Numbered from the stretch's first letter, positions 1 to 7,269 are shown. The stretch is DNA of 11,388 nt from an uncultured Lachnoanaerobaculum sp. (GCA_946999385.1 CAMQCZ010000033.1:1-11388); one strand, 5' to 3'. Numbers and translations: made by a program. The notes: generated by a model from the letters alone, not told the origin.

Positions 1-586
1 CTTTAGCTCTTATTTGTATTGCCTGTATTTTATCATTTTCATTATTATTTGGACTGGCTTCATTAGAAACACACCAAGGAAGCCAACTTTGATTTTTTGT
101 ATAAACTCTAAAGTAATATCTATCTGTAGGAGTTTGATTATTATGACTTATAAATAGTCTTGAAAATCCTGATTTATTAAATAAGTAAGTATTATTTATA
201 CTTTCTGTAGTTTGAATAGGAATATTATTTATATCACTAAACCTATAATGTATCCAAGGAGTAGAATTTAATATAGGTTCAGGTGGAATATTATTTTCTC
301 CAAGCTCTAAAAGTCCGGCATTTTCAACTATTTTTTCAATATCAATATTTTGAGGAAAAGCCTCCTGCATAACACTTGATGGAATATAGCTTTTTTCTGT
401 ATTATTTTTTTCTGTATTATTTTTTTCTTCATTTGTTTCTTCGATATTTTTATTTGTATCAATTTTAGATTTTAAATCATTATATTGTATTACTCCGGCA
501 AAAATATCATTGATAAATAAAATATTAAATATAAATAAAGGGAATAAAAATAATAAAATAAATTTAAGTTTATATTTATATAACAT
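1..586 (-). CDS. Secreted protein with ChW-like motif, partial (C-terminus off the left edge)
   Basis: The reading frame starts at the ATG on the complement of 584-586, behind an AAAGGAAGG ribosome binding site, and stays open for 195 codons to the window edge. The N-terminus is a classic signal peptide: Lys residues at 4, 6 and 8, a hydrophobic core at about 9-25, and a likely cleavage after I-F-A (residue 30). Residues 45-66 form a low-complexity Asn/Glu/Lys/Thr linker with a duplicated NNTEK unit. Residues 156-193 (Y-Y-F-R-V, then W168-L-P-W171, ending K-I-Q-A-I-Q-I) resemble the clostridial hydrophobic-with-conserved-W (ChW) repeat, whose pattern is Y.V....GW..W...G......IEAI.I. The usual Gly residues are missing, so this may be a degenerate copy or another beta-rich surface module. 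It lies 38 bp after proA on the same strand with no terminator between, so read-through from proA is possible. Function unknown; probably exported and cell-surface or extracellular. Confidence 0.7.
   Translation of the reverse strand, partial: MLYKYKLKFILLFLFPLFIFNILFINDIFAGVIQYNDLKSKIDTNKNIEETNEEKNNTEKNNTEKSYIPSSVMQEAFPQNIDIEKIVENAGLLELGENNIPPEPILNSTPWIHYRFSDINNIPIQTTESINNTYLFNKSGFSRLFISHNNQTPTDRYYFRVYTKNQSWLPWCVSNEASPNNNENDKIQAIQIRAK
397..426. repeat. Perfect 15-bp tandem duplication inside the secreted-protein gene
   Basis: Two identical 15-bp units (ctgtattattttttt on the plus strand) lie back to back at 397-411 and 412-426. The unit is a multiple of three, so it duplicates five residues (Asn-Asn-Thr-Glu-Lys) in the linker after the signal peptide without changing the frame. 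The unit itself contains a run of seven T. Confidence 0.85.
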
Positions 587-624
587 AGCCTTCCTTTCTT
601 TTAAATTAACTTTTAAAATATTAA

Positions 625-1905
625 TTATATTAAATCTTTAAAATGAAATTGTTTTTTCGAATTTGCATAATCAGCAACTATATTCCCATTACCATTTAAT
701 TTATATTTGTATGTACAAAGCCCTTCAAGTCCGACAGGACCTCTAGCATGTATTTTTGATGTACTTATTCCTAATTCTGCACCGAAGCCATATCTAAAGC
801 CGTCAGCAAAGCGAGTAGAAATATTATGATAAACCCCGGCACTATCTACATAAGCTTGAAAATATGCAGCATTAGTATTATTCTTACTTATTATACAATC
901 GGTATGATGAGATCCATGTGTATTTATATGTTCTATGGCTTTGTCAATATTATCTACGATTTTGATATTAATAATCTTATCTAAATATTCTTTATAAAAA
1001 TCATCATCAGTAGCCAATTCACATTTTATTATTTTTTGAACATTATCATCGCCTTTAATTTTTACATTAACATTTTCTAATGATTTTTTTAAAACAGGTA
1101 AGAATTGTACGGCAATATTTTTATTTATTAATAATGATTCAACTGAATTACAAGCTGCACTATACTGAATTTTACTATCAATAATAATATTTATAGCTTT
1201 TTCAAAATCAATATCATAGTCTACATATATATGACAAATACCATCTGCATGTCCCATAACAGGGATCTTTGTATTTGACATTACATATGAAACAAATTCA
1301 TTAGAACCACGTGGAACAAGCAAATCAACACTTTCATTACAAGATAAAAGCTCTTTAATATCTTCCCTTTCTTCTATCAGGAATAACATATCGGAATCAA
1401 GCTCCAATTTAACAATTTCTTTTTTTAGTATATCAAAAATTATTTTGTTACTTAATCTTGTTTCACTTCCTCCTTTTAATATAGCACAATTAGCACTTTT
1501 TATACAAAGGCAGGATATTTGAATTAAGGCATCAGGTCTTGCTTCAAAAACAACTCCTATTAGTCCTAAAGGACAAGTTTCACGTTTTAATATAAGATCT
1601 TCATCAAGCATTCTATGAATTTGAACTTTTCCAATAGGATCATCAAGTGAGATTAAGCTTTTAATAGCTTCCTTTACATCATGTAATTTTTTATCATCAA
1701 ATTTAAGTCTATTATAAATACTGTTATTTATATTATTATTTTTTGCATTTTCTAAATCCAGCGTATTAGCTTTAAAAATTTCTTCTTTATTTTTATCAAG
1801 AGCTTTACTTATATTAGATAATAATTTATTTCTGATTTCTAAAGAAATATTAGAGATAGCAGTTGATTTTTTTTTCATTTTAAATGCTTGTTCTTTGATT
1901 GACAT
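625..1905 (-). CDS. proA: Glutamate-5-semialdehyde dehydrogenase (gamma-glutamyl phosphate reductase)
   Basis: ProA reduces gamma-glutamyl phosphate to glutamate-5-semialdehyde with NADPH, the second step of cytosolic proline synthesis from glutamate. The 426-residue product has the full family pattern: GVVFEARPDALIQI near 117-130, LKGGSE at 143-148, the catalytic cysteine in Y-S-A-A-C-N (C252), and the long C-terminal signature RYGFGAELGIST (371-382) followed by HARGPVGLEGL (386-396). Typical ProA is about 415 residues; this one has a short extra C-terminal tail rich in Lys and Phe. The ATG at the complement of 1903-1905 follows an AAAGGGG ribosome binding site six bases away. ProB, the kinase that normally supplies its substrate and is usually adjacent, is not next to it: upstream is a divergent phosphohexomutase gene and downstream a secreted protein. 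Any proB would have to be elsewhere. The assignment is secure. Confidence 0.97.
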   Translation of the reverse strand: MSIKEQAFKMKKKSTAISNISLEIRNKLLSNISKALDKNKEEIFKANTLDLENAKNNNINNSIYNRLKFDDKKLHDVKEAIKSLISLDDPIGKVQIHRMLDEDLILKRETCPLGLIGVVFEARPDALIQISCLCIKSANCAILKGGSETRLSNKIIFDILKKEIVKLELDSDMLFLIEEREDIKELLSCNESVDLLVPRGSNEFVSYVMSNTKIPVMGHADGICHIYVDYDIDFEKAINIIIDSKIQYSAACNSVESLLINKNIAVQFLPVLKKSLENVNVKIKGDDNVQKIIKCELATDDDFYKEYLDKIINIKIVDNIDKAIEHINTHGSHHTDCIISKNNTNAAYFQAYVDSAGVYHNISTRFADGFRYGFGAELGISTSKIHARGPVGLEGLCTYKYKLNGNGNIVADYANSKKQFHFKDLI

Positions 1906-1934
1906 AATATACCCCTTTAAATATTATTAATTAC

Positions 1935-1962
1935 ATTATAGAGTATATTTTCTATTAAGCAA
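1935..1962 (-). promoter_or_regulatory. Predicted sigma-A promoter of proA
   Basis: On the minus strand a perfect -10 TATAAT (complement of 1935-1940) is preceded at 16 bp by TTGCTT (complement of 1957-1962), a three-of-six -35. Transcription would start near 1928, leaving a leader of about 22 nt that just contains the AAAGGGG ribosome binding site. Found by eye only. Confidence 0.5.
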
Positions 1963-2003
1963 TAGTATAAAATATAATTTTTAAATCATTTATATATATA
2001 TAT

Positions 2004-2032
2004 TTAAAAAAATAAATTATTTATGCTATAAT
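2004..2032 (+). promoter_or_regulatory. Predicted extended -10 promoter of the phosphohexomutase gene
   Basis: The plus strand has TGCTATAAT, an extended -10 with TATAAT at 2027-2032 and TG at 2024-2025. A weak -35 (TTAAAA, 2004-2009) lies 17 bp upstream. The region just before it is a (TA)6 run (1991-2002) and the spacer starts with an A-tract (2006-2012). The expected leader is about 55 nt. Confidence 0.55.
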
Positions 2033-2082
2033 ATAACAGTATTATGATATATATTGATTGTACTTTTATTATTACCTGAAAT

Positions 2083-2087
2083 GGAGG
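2083..2087 (+). promoter_or_regulatory. Ribosome binding site deciding the phosphohexomutase start
   Basis: GGAGG lies six bases before the ATG at 2094. The frame stays open upstream to a TTG at 2058, but that codon has no Shine-Dalgarno sequence and would add a 12-residue hydrophobic and aromatic leader foreign to this cytosolic family. The ATG at 2094 is therefore preferred. Confidence 0.85.
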
Positions 2088-2093
2088 ATTAAA

Positions 2094-3818
2094 ATGTTAG
2101 ATTATTTAAAATTGTATCAAGAATGGTTGAGTAATAAAAATCTTGACCTTTCCTTGAAAGAGGAGCTTTTAAACATTAAAGATAATGAAGAAGAGATACA
2201 AAGTAGATTTTATACTAATTTAAGCTTTGGTACAGCAGGATTAAGAGGAAAGCTGGGTGCCGGTTGTAATAGAATGAATAAATATGTAGTAGGAAGAGCT
2301 ACAAAGGCACTTGGTCTTGTTATGATTGATAAAAATGTTGCTGATATGGGGCTTGCCATTGCTTATGATTGTCGTATAAATTCAGATGTTTTTGCAAAAG
2401 AGGCTGCACTTGTTTTAGCAAGCCTTGGAATTAAAGTTTATTTATTTGATTCTTTACGTCCTACACCTGAGCTTTCATATGCTGTCAGATATTATAAATG
2501 TGGAGCAGGTATAAATATAACTGCAAGTCATAATCCTAAAGATTATAATGGATACAAGGTATATTGGAAAGAAGGCTCACAAATAAAATCGGATATTGCT
2601 GATGCAATATTAGATAAAATAGATAGTTTAGATTTATTTGAAGATAGAATAAATTTAAGCTTTGAAGAAGCAATAGCTAAAAAATTAATTGTAATAATTA
2701 ATGAAGAAGTTGACGAAGCTTTTTATAAAAAAACTATGGAAGTGTCATTAAGAGATAAAGGCTTGGATAAGTCAATAGGTATAGTTTATACTCCATTAAA
2801 TGGCTGTGGAAATATACCTTGTAGAACAGTTTTAAAACGTATGGGTTATGAAAATGTTCATGTTGTTAAAGAACAGGAATTACCTGATGGAACTTTTCCT
2901 ACAATAAAATATCCAAATCCTGAGGATCATGCTGCTTTTGAATATGCAGAAAAGCTTGCAAGGGAAACTAAATCAGAATTGATGATAGCAACTGATCCTG
3001 ATTGTGATAGATTGGCAGTTGAAATTGTTGATGAAAATGGAGAAATTTATGCTTTTAATGGTAATCAAATAGGAGTTATACTTGTTAATTATGTTCTTTC
3101 TTCTATGGCTAAAAATAATAATATTCCTAAAAATGGTGCAATAGTAAAAAGTATAGTTACAGGAGAAATGAGTACCGCTATTGCTAAAAAATATGGTGTT
3201 GAAACCTTTAGTGTTTTGACAGGCTTTAAAAATATATGTGCATTACCTAATGAATGGGATCATACTGATGAATATACATATATAATGGGATATGAAGAGA
3301 GTATAGGATATAATATAGGCTCATATTTAAGAGATAAAGATGGGGTTAGTGCAACTCTTATTTTGTGTGAAGCTGCCGCTTATTATAAATCTAAAGGTAA
3401 AAATTTAAAACAGGTTTTATTTGAATTATATGAAGAATTTGGATATTACTATGATAATACTATATCATTGGTATTAGAAGGTATAGAAGGACAGCAAAGA
3501 ATTGCAAGAATGATGGTTGAGTATAGAAAGAATGCTCCAACGAATTATGATGGAATGAAGCTTTTAAGTAAAATAGATTATTTAAGCGGTGAGGAATTTA
3601 ACTATGATACAAGTTTTTCAACTAAAATTGATGTAGAAAAAACTGATGCACTTAAATTCATCATGGCTGATGGAAGCTGGTATGCTTTAAGACCTTCAGG
3701 AACGGAACCTAAGATAAAATTGTATTGTTATAGTAAAGCTGATACATCATGTGAAGCAAAAAATAAATTGAAAAAATTAGAAGAAATTGTTTTAGAAGAA
3801 TTAAATAAAATAAATTAA
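2094..3818 (+). CDS. pgcA: Phospho-sugar mutase (phosphoglucomutase/phosphomannomutase, PgcA type)
   Basis: This enzyme interconverts hexose 1-phosphate and 6-phosphate (glucose and/or mannose) through a phosphoserine intermediate in the cytosol. It feeds nucleotide-sugar synthesis for polysaccharide and glycolipid. The 574-residue length fits the long PgcA-type branch of the alpha-D-phosphohexomutases. The four functional loops appear in order: the active-site serine loop TASHNP (143-148, S145) after FGTAGLRG (45-52), the Mg-binding loop DPDCDR (301-306), the sugar-specificity loop GYEESIGY (399-406), and the phosphate-binding loop RPSGTEP (533-539). The metal- and phosphate-binding residues are intact, so the enzyme should be active. 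Glucose versus mannose preference cannot be settled from sequence alone; a GlmM role is unlikely because GlmM is shorter (about 450 residues). The gene is a single unit between its own promoter and a strong terminator. The gene symbol is by analogy with Bacillus subtilis. Confidence 0.93.
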   Translation: MLDYLKLYQEWLSNKNLDLSLKEELLNIKDNEEEIQSRFYTNLSFGTAGLRGKLGAGCNRMNKYVVGRATKALGLVMIDKNVADMGLAIAYDCRINSDVFAKEAALVLASLGIKVYLFDSLRPTPELSYAVRYYKCGAGINITASHNPKDYNGYKVYWKEGSQIKSDIADAILDKIDSLDLFEDRINLSFEEAIAKKLIVIINEEVDEAFYKKTMEVSLRDKGLDKSIGIVYTPLNGCGNIPCRTVLKRMGYENVHVVKEQELPDGTFPTIKYPNPEDHAAFEYAEKLARETKSELMIATDPDCDRLAVEIVDENGEIYAFNGNQIGVILVNYVLSSMAKNNNIPKNGAIVKSIVTGEMSTAIAKKYGVETFSVLTGFKNICALPNEWDHTDEYTYIMGYEESIGYNIGSYLRDKDGVSATLILCEAAAYYKSKGKNLKQVLFELYEEFGYYYDNTISLVLEGIEGQQRIARMMVEYRKNAPTNYDGMKLLSKIDYLSGEEFNYDTSFSTKIDVEKTDALKFIMADGSWYALRPSGTEPKIKLYCYSKADTSCEAKNKLKKLEEIVLEELNKIN

Positions 3819-3878
3819 AAAAAATATGTATGAGCTATAAAAGTATTAAGAGTAGTTCACTATATTAATTTAATGAAG

Positions 3879-3910
3879 AAAATCCGATTACTCTGTAGTT
3901 GGATTTTTTT
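3879..3910 (+). terminator. Intrinsic terminator after the phosphohexomutase gene
   Basis: The arms 3879-3891 (aaaatccgattac) and 3895-3907 (gtagttggatttt) pair over 13 bp, with two G-U wobbles, around a 3-nt loop. The run of T at 3904-3910 partly overlaps the right arm and gives the U-tract. It separates the phosphohexomutase gene from the downstream regulator-clpC cluster. Confidence 0.85.
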
Positions 3911-3917
3911 ATTGAAC

Positions 3918-3946
3918 TTGATTTTTTTAGAGGAAGTTGTTATAAT
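3918..3946 (+). promoter_or_regulatory. Predicted promoter of the gntR-clpC-radA cluster
   Basis: TTGATT (3918-3923) and TATAAT (3941-3946) are separated by 17 bp, and the -10 carries the extended TGn element (TG at 3938-3939). Transcription should begin near 3953. It lies directly after the terminator and is the only good promoter before the regulator gene. No CtsR heptamer repeat and no CIRCE element is visible around it. Confidence 0.7.
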
Positions 3947-3958
3947 ATAGCTATAACA
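3938..3958. promoter_or_regulatory. Inverted repeat over the -10 and start site: candidate GntR operator
   Basis: The arms TGTTATA (3938-3944) and TATAACA (3952-3958) are perfect inverted repeats separated by 7 bp. They cover the -10 hexamer and the expected start site of the promoter just upstream of the GntR-family gene. The right part also contains AACACT (3955-3960), which I recall as one half of the operator described for B. subtilis YtrA; the left half (AGTTGT) is only a partial match. Binding of a dimeric GntR protein here would block RNA polymerase. Most of the repeat is A/T, so chance is a real alternative. Confidence 0.4.
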
Positions 3959-3996
3959 CTTGATACAATATTATTATACTTAGAAAGTAGGTTTTT

Positions 3997-4368
3997 ATGG
4001 AGATTTATATAGATGTTAATAGCGAAGAGGCTTTTTATATACAATTATCCAATCAAATTATATTAGCTATAGCTACCGATAAGATAAGAAACGGTGATTC
4101 TTTGCCATCTGTTAGGCAACTTGCTGATGAAATCGGAATAAATATGCATACAGTAAACAAAGCTTATAACTTATTAAAAAATAAAGGACTTCTTAAATTA
4201 GATAGAAGAAAAGGAGCAGTTATATCAATAGATATTGATAAAATAAAGGCTATAAATGAAATAAAAAAAGATTTATTTAGGGTTGTTGCAAGTTGTATAT
4301 GTAATGATATAAATAGAAAAGAAATACATGATATAATAGATGAAACATATGATGAATTTACATTATAA
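3997..4368 (+). CDS. GntR-family transcriptional regulator, YtrA type
   Basis: A 123-residue DNA-binding regulator. Residues about 11-75 form the winged helix-turn-helix of the GntR family: YIQLSNQIILAI, then LPSVRQLADEIGINMHTVNKAY (36-57, with recognition helix near 47-57), then the wing LKLDRRKGAVI. The remaining roughly 45 residues are short and helical (D/E/K rich), as in the YtrA subfamily, which dimerises through two helices and has no large effector-binding domain. The ATG at 3997 follows GTAGG five bases upstream. YtrA-type regulators usually precede ABC transporter genes. This one is followed after 8 bp by clpC, whose ribosome binding site overlaps the regulator's stop codon, so the two are surely co-transcribed. 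The position matches where ctsR sits in many Bacillota. I infer it regulates this operon, probably by autorepression; the effector, if any, is unknown. Confidence 0.9.
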   Translation: MEIYIDVNSEEAFYIQLSNQIILAIATDKIRNGDSLPSVRQLADEIGINMHTVNKAYNLLKNKGLLKLDRRKGAVISIDIDKIKAINEIKKDLFRVVASCICNDINRKEIHDIIDETYDEFTL

Positions 4369-4376
4369 GGAGAGTT

Positions 4377-6836
4377 ATGGAAATAAAATACACTAAAAGT
4401 GCAAAAAAGGTATTAACTTTAGCTAAAGAGTGTAATCTTTATTATAAAAAAGACTATATTGGAACTGAACATTTATTAATGGGACTTATAAAAGAAAATA
4501 AAGGCTTCGCAGGTAAGCTTTTAAGAGAAAATAATGTTGCCTTACAAGAAATAATAGTATTTTTTGAAAGATTTTCAAAGGATTTAGGCTATAATGAAAT
4601 AGATAATTCTTTCAAAAATGTTAAATATTCACCAAGATATACAAAAATTTTGGAGGCTGCTAAAAATGAAAGCGATAATTTTTCTAAAGCTGAGGTCGGG
4701 ACAGAACATATACTTCTAGCTATTATAAAAAATTTGGATTGTATAGCAAATCAAATTTTAAAAAATAGTGGATATAATCTTATCAATTTGTATAATTCTA
4801 TATTGCTTACAAATTTTGAAAATAAAAATGATTTACCAACAAAAAATAGAAATGAAGATAATAATTTTGAAGAAGATATATATGATGATATTTTAGAGGA
4901 ATATTCGACCGATTTTACTGAATTAGCAAGAGAAAATAAATTTGATAATATTATCGGAAGAGAAAATGAGCTGAATAGGCTTATGCAAATACTTACAAGA
5001 AGAAATAAGAATAACCCTTGTCTTATAGGTGAACCCGGAGTTGGCAAGACTGCAATAGTGGAAGGCTTGGCACAAAAGATAATTAAAAATGAAGTTCCAA
5101 AAGCCTTACAAAATAAAAGATTATTAAGCTTAGATTTATCAGCAGTGGTTGCCGGAACTAAATATAGAGGAGAATTTGAAGAACGTATTAATAATATAAT
5201 TAATGAAGTTATTGTCGAGAATGATATTATTTTATTTATAGATGAAATACATACTTTAATAGGTACAGGAGGTGCCGAGGGTTCTCTGGATGCTTCAAAT
5301 ATTTTAAAACCATATTTAGCTAGAGGGCAAATACAACTCATAGGTGCTACAACTATAGAAGAATATAGAAAATATATAGAAAAAAATACTTCCTTAGAGA
5401 GAAGATTTCAGCCTATATTAGTAGAAGAAACAAATGAAGAGGAAAGTATAGAAATAATTATGGGACTTAAGAGTTTGTATGAAAAATATCATGGTTTAAA
5501 AATAAGTGATAATGCAATAAAAAAGGCTGTGAATTTTTCTATTAGATATATTCCTGATAGATTTTTACCTGATAAAGCTATAGATTTGATAGATGAAACT
5601 GCATCAAGATTAAAAATAAAAAATTTTGCTAAACCTAAAGATATAAAAGAAATACAAGATGAGATTAAGCTATTGGAAAGGAAAAAAGAAATTGCAATAA
5701 TTAATGAATTTTATGAAGAAGCAACTAATATAAGATTGACTCAAGAAAAAAAGAGAAAAAAATTAGATAGATTGCTTAATAAATACAAAAGTAATTATAA
5801 AAATAGTGAATTAATTTTAGAAGATGATGATGTAGCAGATACAATTTCAATTTGGACTAAAATACCTGTACAAAGGCTAAAGGCTGATGAGAGTCAAAAA
5901 TTGAAAAATTTAGAAAATATACTAAAAGAAAATGTAATATCACAAGAGGAAGCAATTTCAGCTGTTAGTAGAGCTATAAAAAGGGGAAGACTTGGAATAA
6001 AGGATCCAAAAAAGCCTATAGGTTCTTTTATTTTTTTAGGACCTACAGGAGTTGGGAAAACTGAGCTTTCAAAAGCTTTAGCTATTTGTTTATTTGGAAG
6101 TGAAAATTCACTTATAAGAATTGATATGAGTGAATATATGGAAAAACATAGTATATCAAAGCTTATAGGTTCACCTCCCGGATATGTAGGTTATGAAGAA
6201 GGGGGTGGACTTAGCAAAAAAGTAAGACAAAATCCATATTCTATTATATTATTTGATGAAATAGAAAAGGCACATCATGATATTTTTAATTTATTATTAC
6301 AGATTTTAGATGATGGATATATGAATGATTCTCATGGTAGAAAAGTAAGCTTTAAAAATACAATTATAATTATGACAAGTAATATAGGTGCTAAGAGTAT
6401 TATATCTCAAAAACAAATGGGGTTTTTAGCTACAGATGATACAGAGTTTGAATATAATAATATAAAGGCTAAGGTTTTTGAGGAACTAAGGCAAGCCTTT
6501 AAGCCTGAGTTTTTAAATAGATTGGACGAGGTTATTGTTTTTAAACAATTAAGCAAGGACGATATAAAAAAAATATTGGAAATTTTAATAAAAGATTTAA
6601 ATAGTAGATTAAAAGAGCAATTAGATATTAATATAAAGTTTACTGATGAAGCTAAAAATTATATAATAGAAAAGGCATATGATAAAAAATATGGTGCAAG
6701 ACCTTTAAAAAGAAAGTTACAAGTCTTAGTCGAAGATAAGCTTGCAGAATATATTTTGGAAGATAAAATTAGTAAAGGTGATAGAGTTTTAGTTAATTAT
6801 AAAGATAATGAGCTGAAATTTGATGCTGAAATATAA
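4377..6836 (+). CDS. clpC: ATP-dependent Clp protease ATP-binding subunit (Hsp100 unfoldase)
   Basis: ClpC is a hexameric AAA+ unfoldase that feeds damaged or regulatory proteins into ClpP. In the 819-residue product: two Clp_N repeats (about 3-140), first AAA+ module with Walker A GEPGVGKT (218-225), pore loop KYRGEFEER (262-270), Walker B LFIDE (286-290) and ERRF (341-344); a coiled-coil/UVR-like middle segment (about 422-470), diagnostic of ClpC as opposed to ClpB, which has a much longer M-domain; second AAA+ module with Walker A GPTGVGKT (555-562), GYVGYEEGG (602-610) and Walker B ILFDE (624-628). MGF at 681-683 matches the ClpP-docking loop (L/V/I/M-G-F), so ClpP partnership is expected. 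All ATPase residues look intact. It uses an AAGGAGA ribosome binding site overlapping the gntR stop. ClpC normally works with the adaptors McsA/McsB or MecA; no mcsA or mcsB gene is adjacent here. Confidence 0.96.
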   Translation: MEIKYTKSAKKVLTLAKECNLYYKKDYIGTEHLLMGLIKENKGFAGKLLRENNVALQEIIVFFERFSKDLGYNEIDNSFKNVKYSPRYTKILEAAKNESDNFSKAEVGTEHILLAIIKNLDCIANQILKNSGYNLINLYNSILLTNFENKNDLPTKNRNEDNNFEEDIYDDILEEYSTDFTELARENKFDNIIGRENELNRLMQILTRRNKNNPCLIGEPGVGKTAIVEGLAQKIIKNEVPKALQNKRLLSLDLSAVVAGTKYRGEFEERINNIINEVIVENDIILFIDEIHTLIGTGGAEGSLDASNILKPYLARGQIQLIGATTIEEYRKYIEKNTSLERRFQPILVEETNEEESIEIIMGLKSLYEKYHGLKISDNAIKKAVNFSIRYIPDRFLPDKAIDLIDETASRLKIKNFAKPKDIKEIQDEIKLLERKKEIAIINEFYEEATNIRLTQEKKRKKLDRLLNKYKSNYKNSELILEDDDVADTISIWTKIPVQRLKADESQKLKNLENILKENVISQEEAISAVSRAIKRGRLGIKDPKKPIGSFIFLGPTGVGKTELSKALAICLFGSENSLIRIDMSEYMEKHSISKLIGSPPGYVGYEEGGGLSKKVRQNPYSIILFDEIEKAHHDIFNLLLQILDDGYMNDSHGRKVSFKNTIIIMTSNIGAKSIISQKQMGFLATDDTEFEYNNIKAKVFEELRQAFKPEFLNRLDEVIVFKQLSKDDIKKILEILIKDLNSRLKEQLDINIKFTDEAKNYIIEKAYDKKYGARPLKRKLQVLVEDKLAEYILEDKISKGDRVLVNYKDNELKFDAEI

Positions 6837-6846
6837 AATAAATTTT

Positions 6847-6852
6847 AGGAGG
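6847..6852 (+). promoter_or_regulatory. Ribosome binding site deciding the start of the 136-aa protein
   Basis: A perfect AGGAGG stands six bases before the ATG at 6859. An in-frame ATG at 6820 lies inside the end of clpC and has no comparable site, so 6859 is taken as the true start. Confidence 0.85.
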
Positions 6853-6858
6853 TTTGAT

Positions 6859-7269
6859 ATGAGCCTTAACAAGGAGCTTATATTTGTAAATGAAGATAAA
6901 TTAAATTTTGGAAATTTTGAACTTGATAAAAAAGCTAAAAAGGAGGATTTTGAATTTAGAGGAGATTTGTATAAAATAAAGACATTTAAAGATATTACAA
7001 AATTAGAAAAAAATGGATTATTTTTATATGAATCAGAGCCGGGAAGCAGAGTTAGTGATTTTATATTGAATGATTTAGGATTAAGCTTTAGTGTTGAAGG
7101 CTATAAGGATCTTCAAATAAGCTTGGATTTAGAGGAAAATAAAGAGTATGCTACATATATAAATGATCAATTTATTGGTGATATAAAGACAAATTTAAGT
7201 GGTAAGCTCGTTATATTTGTAAATTTAAATGATAAAAATTATGCAAATGTTAGATTGATAAGAAAATAA
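6859..7269 (+). CDS. Conserved clostridial protein of unknown function (136 aa), clpC-radA interval
   Basis: A 136-residue soluble protein with no signal peptide or membrane segment. The sequence alternates short hydrophobic strands with Gly/Asn/Asp turns (for example GDLYKIKTFKDITKLEKNG at 35-53, LFLYESEPGSRVSDF at 54-68, YINDQFIGDIKTNLSGKL at 100-117), suggesting an all-beta fold. No catalytic motif is evident. From memory, closely similar proteins occur in many Clostridia and are sometimes labelled 'endosialidase', a name I consider unsupported because nothing here looks like a glycosidase active site. It is 22 bp after clpC and 12 bp before radA, both with good ribosome binding sites and no terminator, so it is part of the operon. 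Its fixed place between an unfoldase and a repair protein suggests a housekeeping or stress role, but function is unknown. Confidence 0.85.
   Translation: MSLNKELIFVNEDKLNFGNFELDKKAKKEDFEFRGDLYKIKTFKDITKLEKNGLFLYESEPGSRVSDFILNDLGLSFSVEGYKDLQISLDLEENKEYATYINDQFIGDIKTNLSGKLVIFVNLNDKNYANVRLIRK

Noticed and set aside
2028..2045. ATAATA-N6-TATTAT inverted repeat at the phosphohexomutase promoter
   Set aside because: It is composed only of A and T and partly made of the -10 itself; expected by chance at this base composition.
2058..2093. TTG start extending the phosphohexomutase by 12 residues
   Set aside because: There is no ribosome binding site before it, whereas GGAGG is ideally placed for the ATG at 2094, where the family's usual N-terminus begins.
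3819..3878. Possible small RNA or gene between the phosphohexomutase stop and its terminator
   Set aside because: Only about 60 bp, with no start codon behind a ribosome binding site and no stable fold apart from the terminator hairpin.
3911..3996. Search for a CtsR box or CIRCE element upstream of the gntR-clpC cluster
   Set aside because: Neither the GGTCAAA-type direct repeat nor the TTAGCACTC/GAGTGCTAA inverted repeat is present.
4751..5341. 196-codon open frame on the minus strand within clpC
   Set aside because: It is wholly antisense to the conserved first AAA+ module of clpC, and its hydrophobic Ser/Ile/Leu-rich translation is what reversed AT-rich coding sequence produces. No ribosome binding site or family resemblance was seen.
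6820..6858. Upstream ATG extending the 136-aa protein by 13 residues into clpC
   Set aside because: It has no ribosome binding site and overlaps the clpC end; the ATG at 6859 has a perfect AGGAGG.
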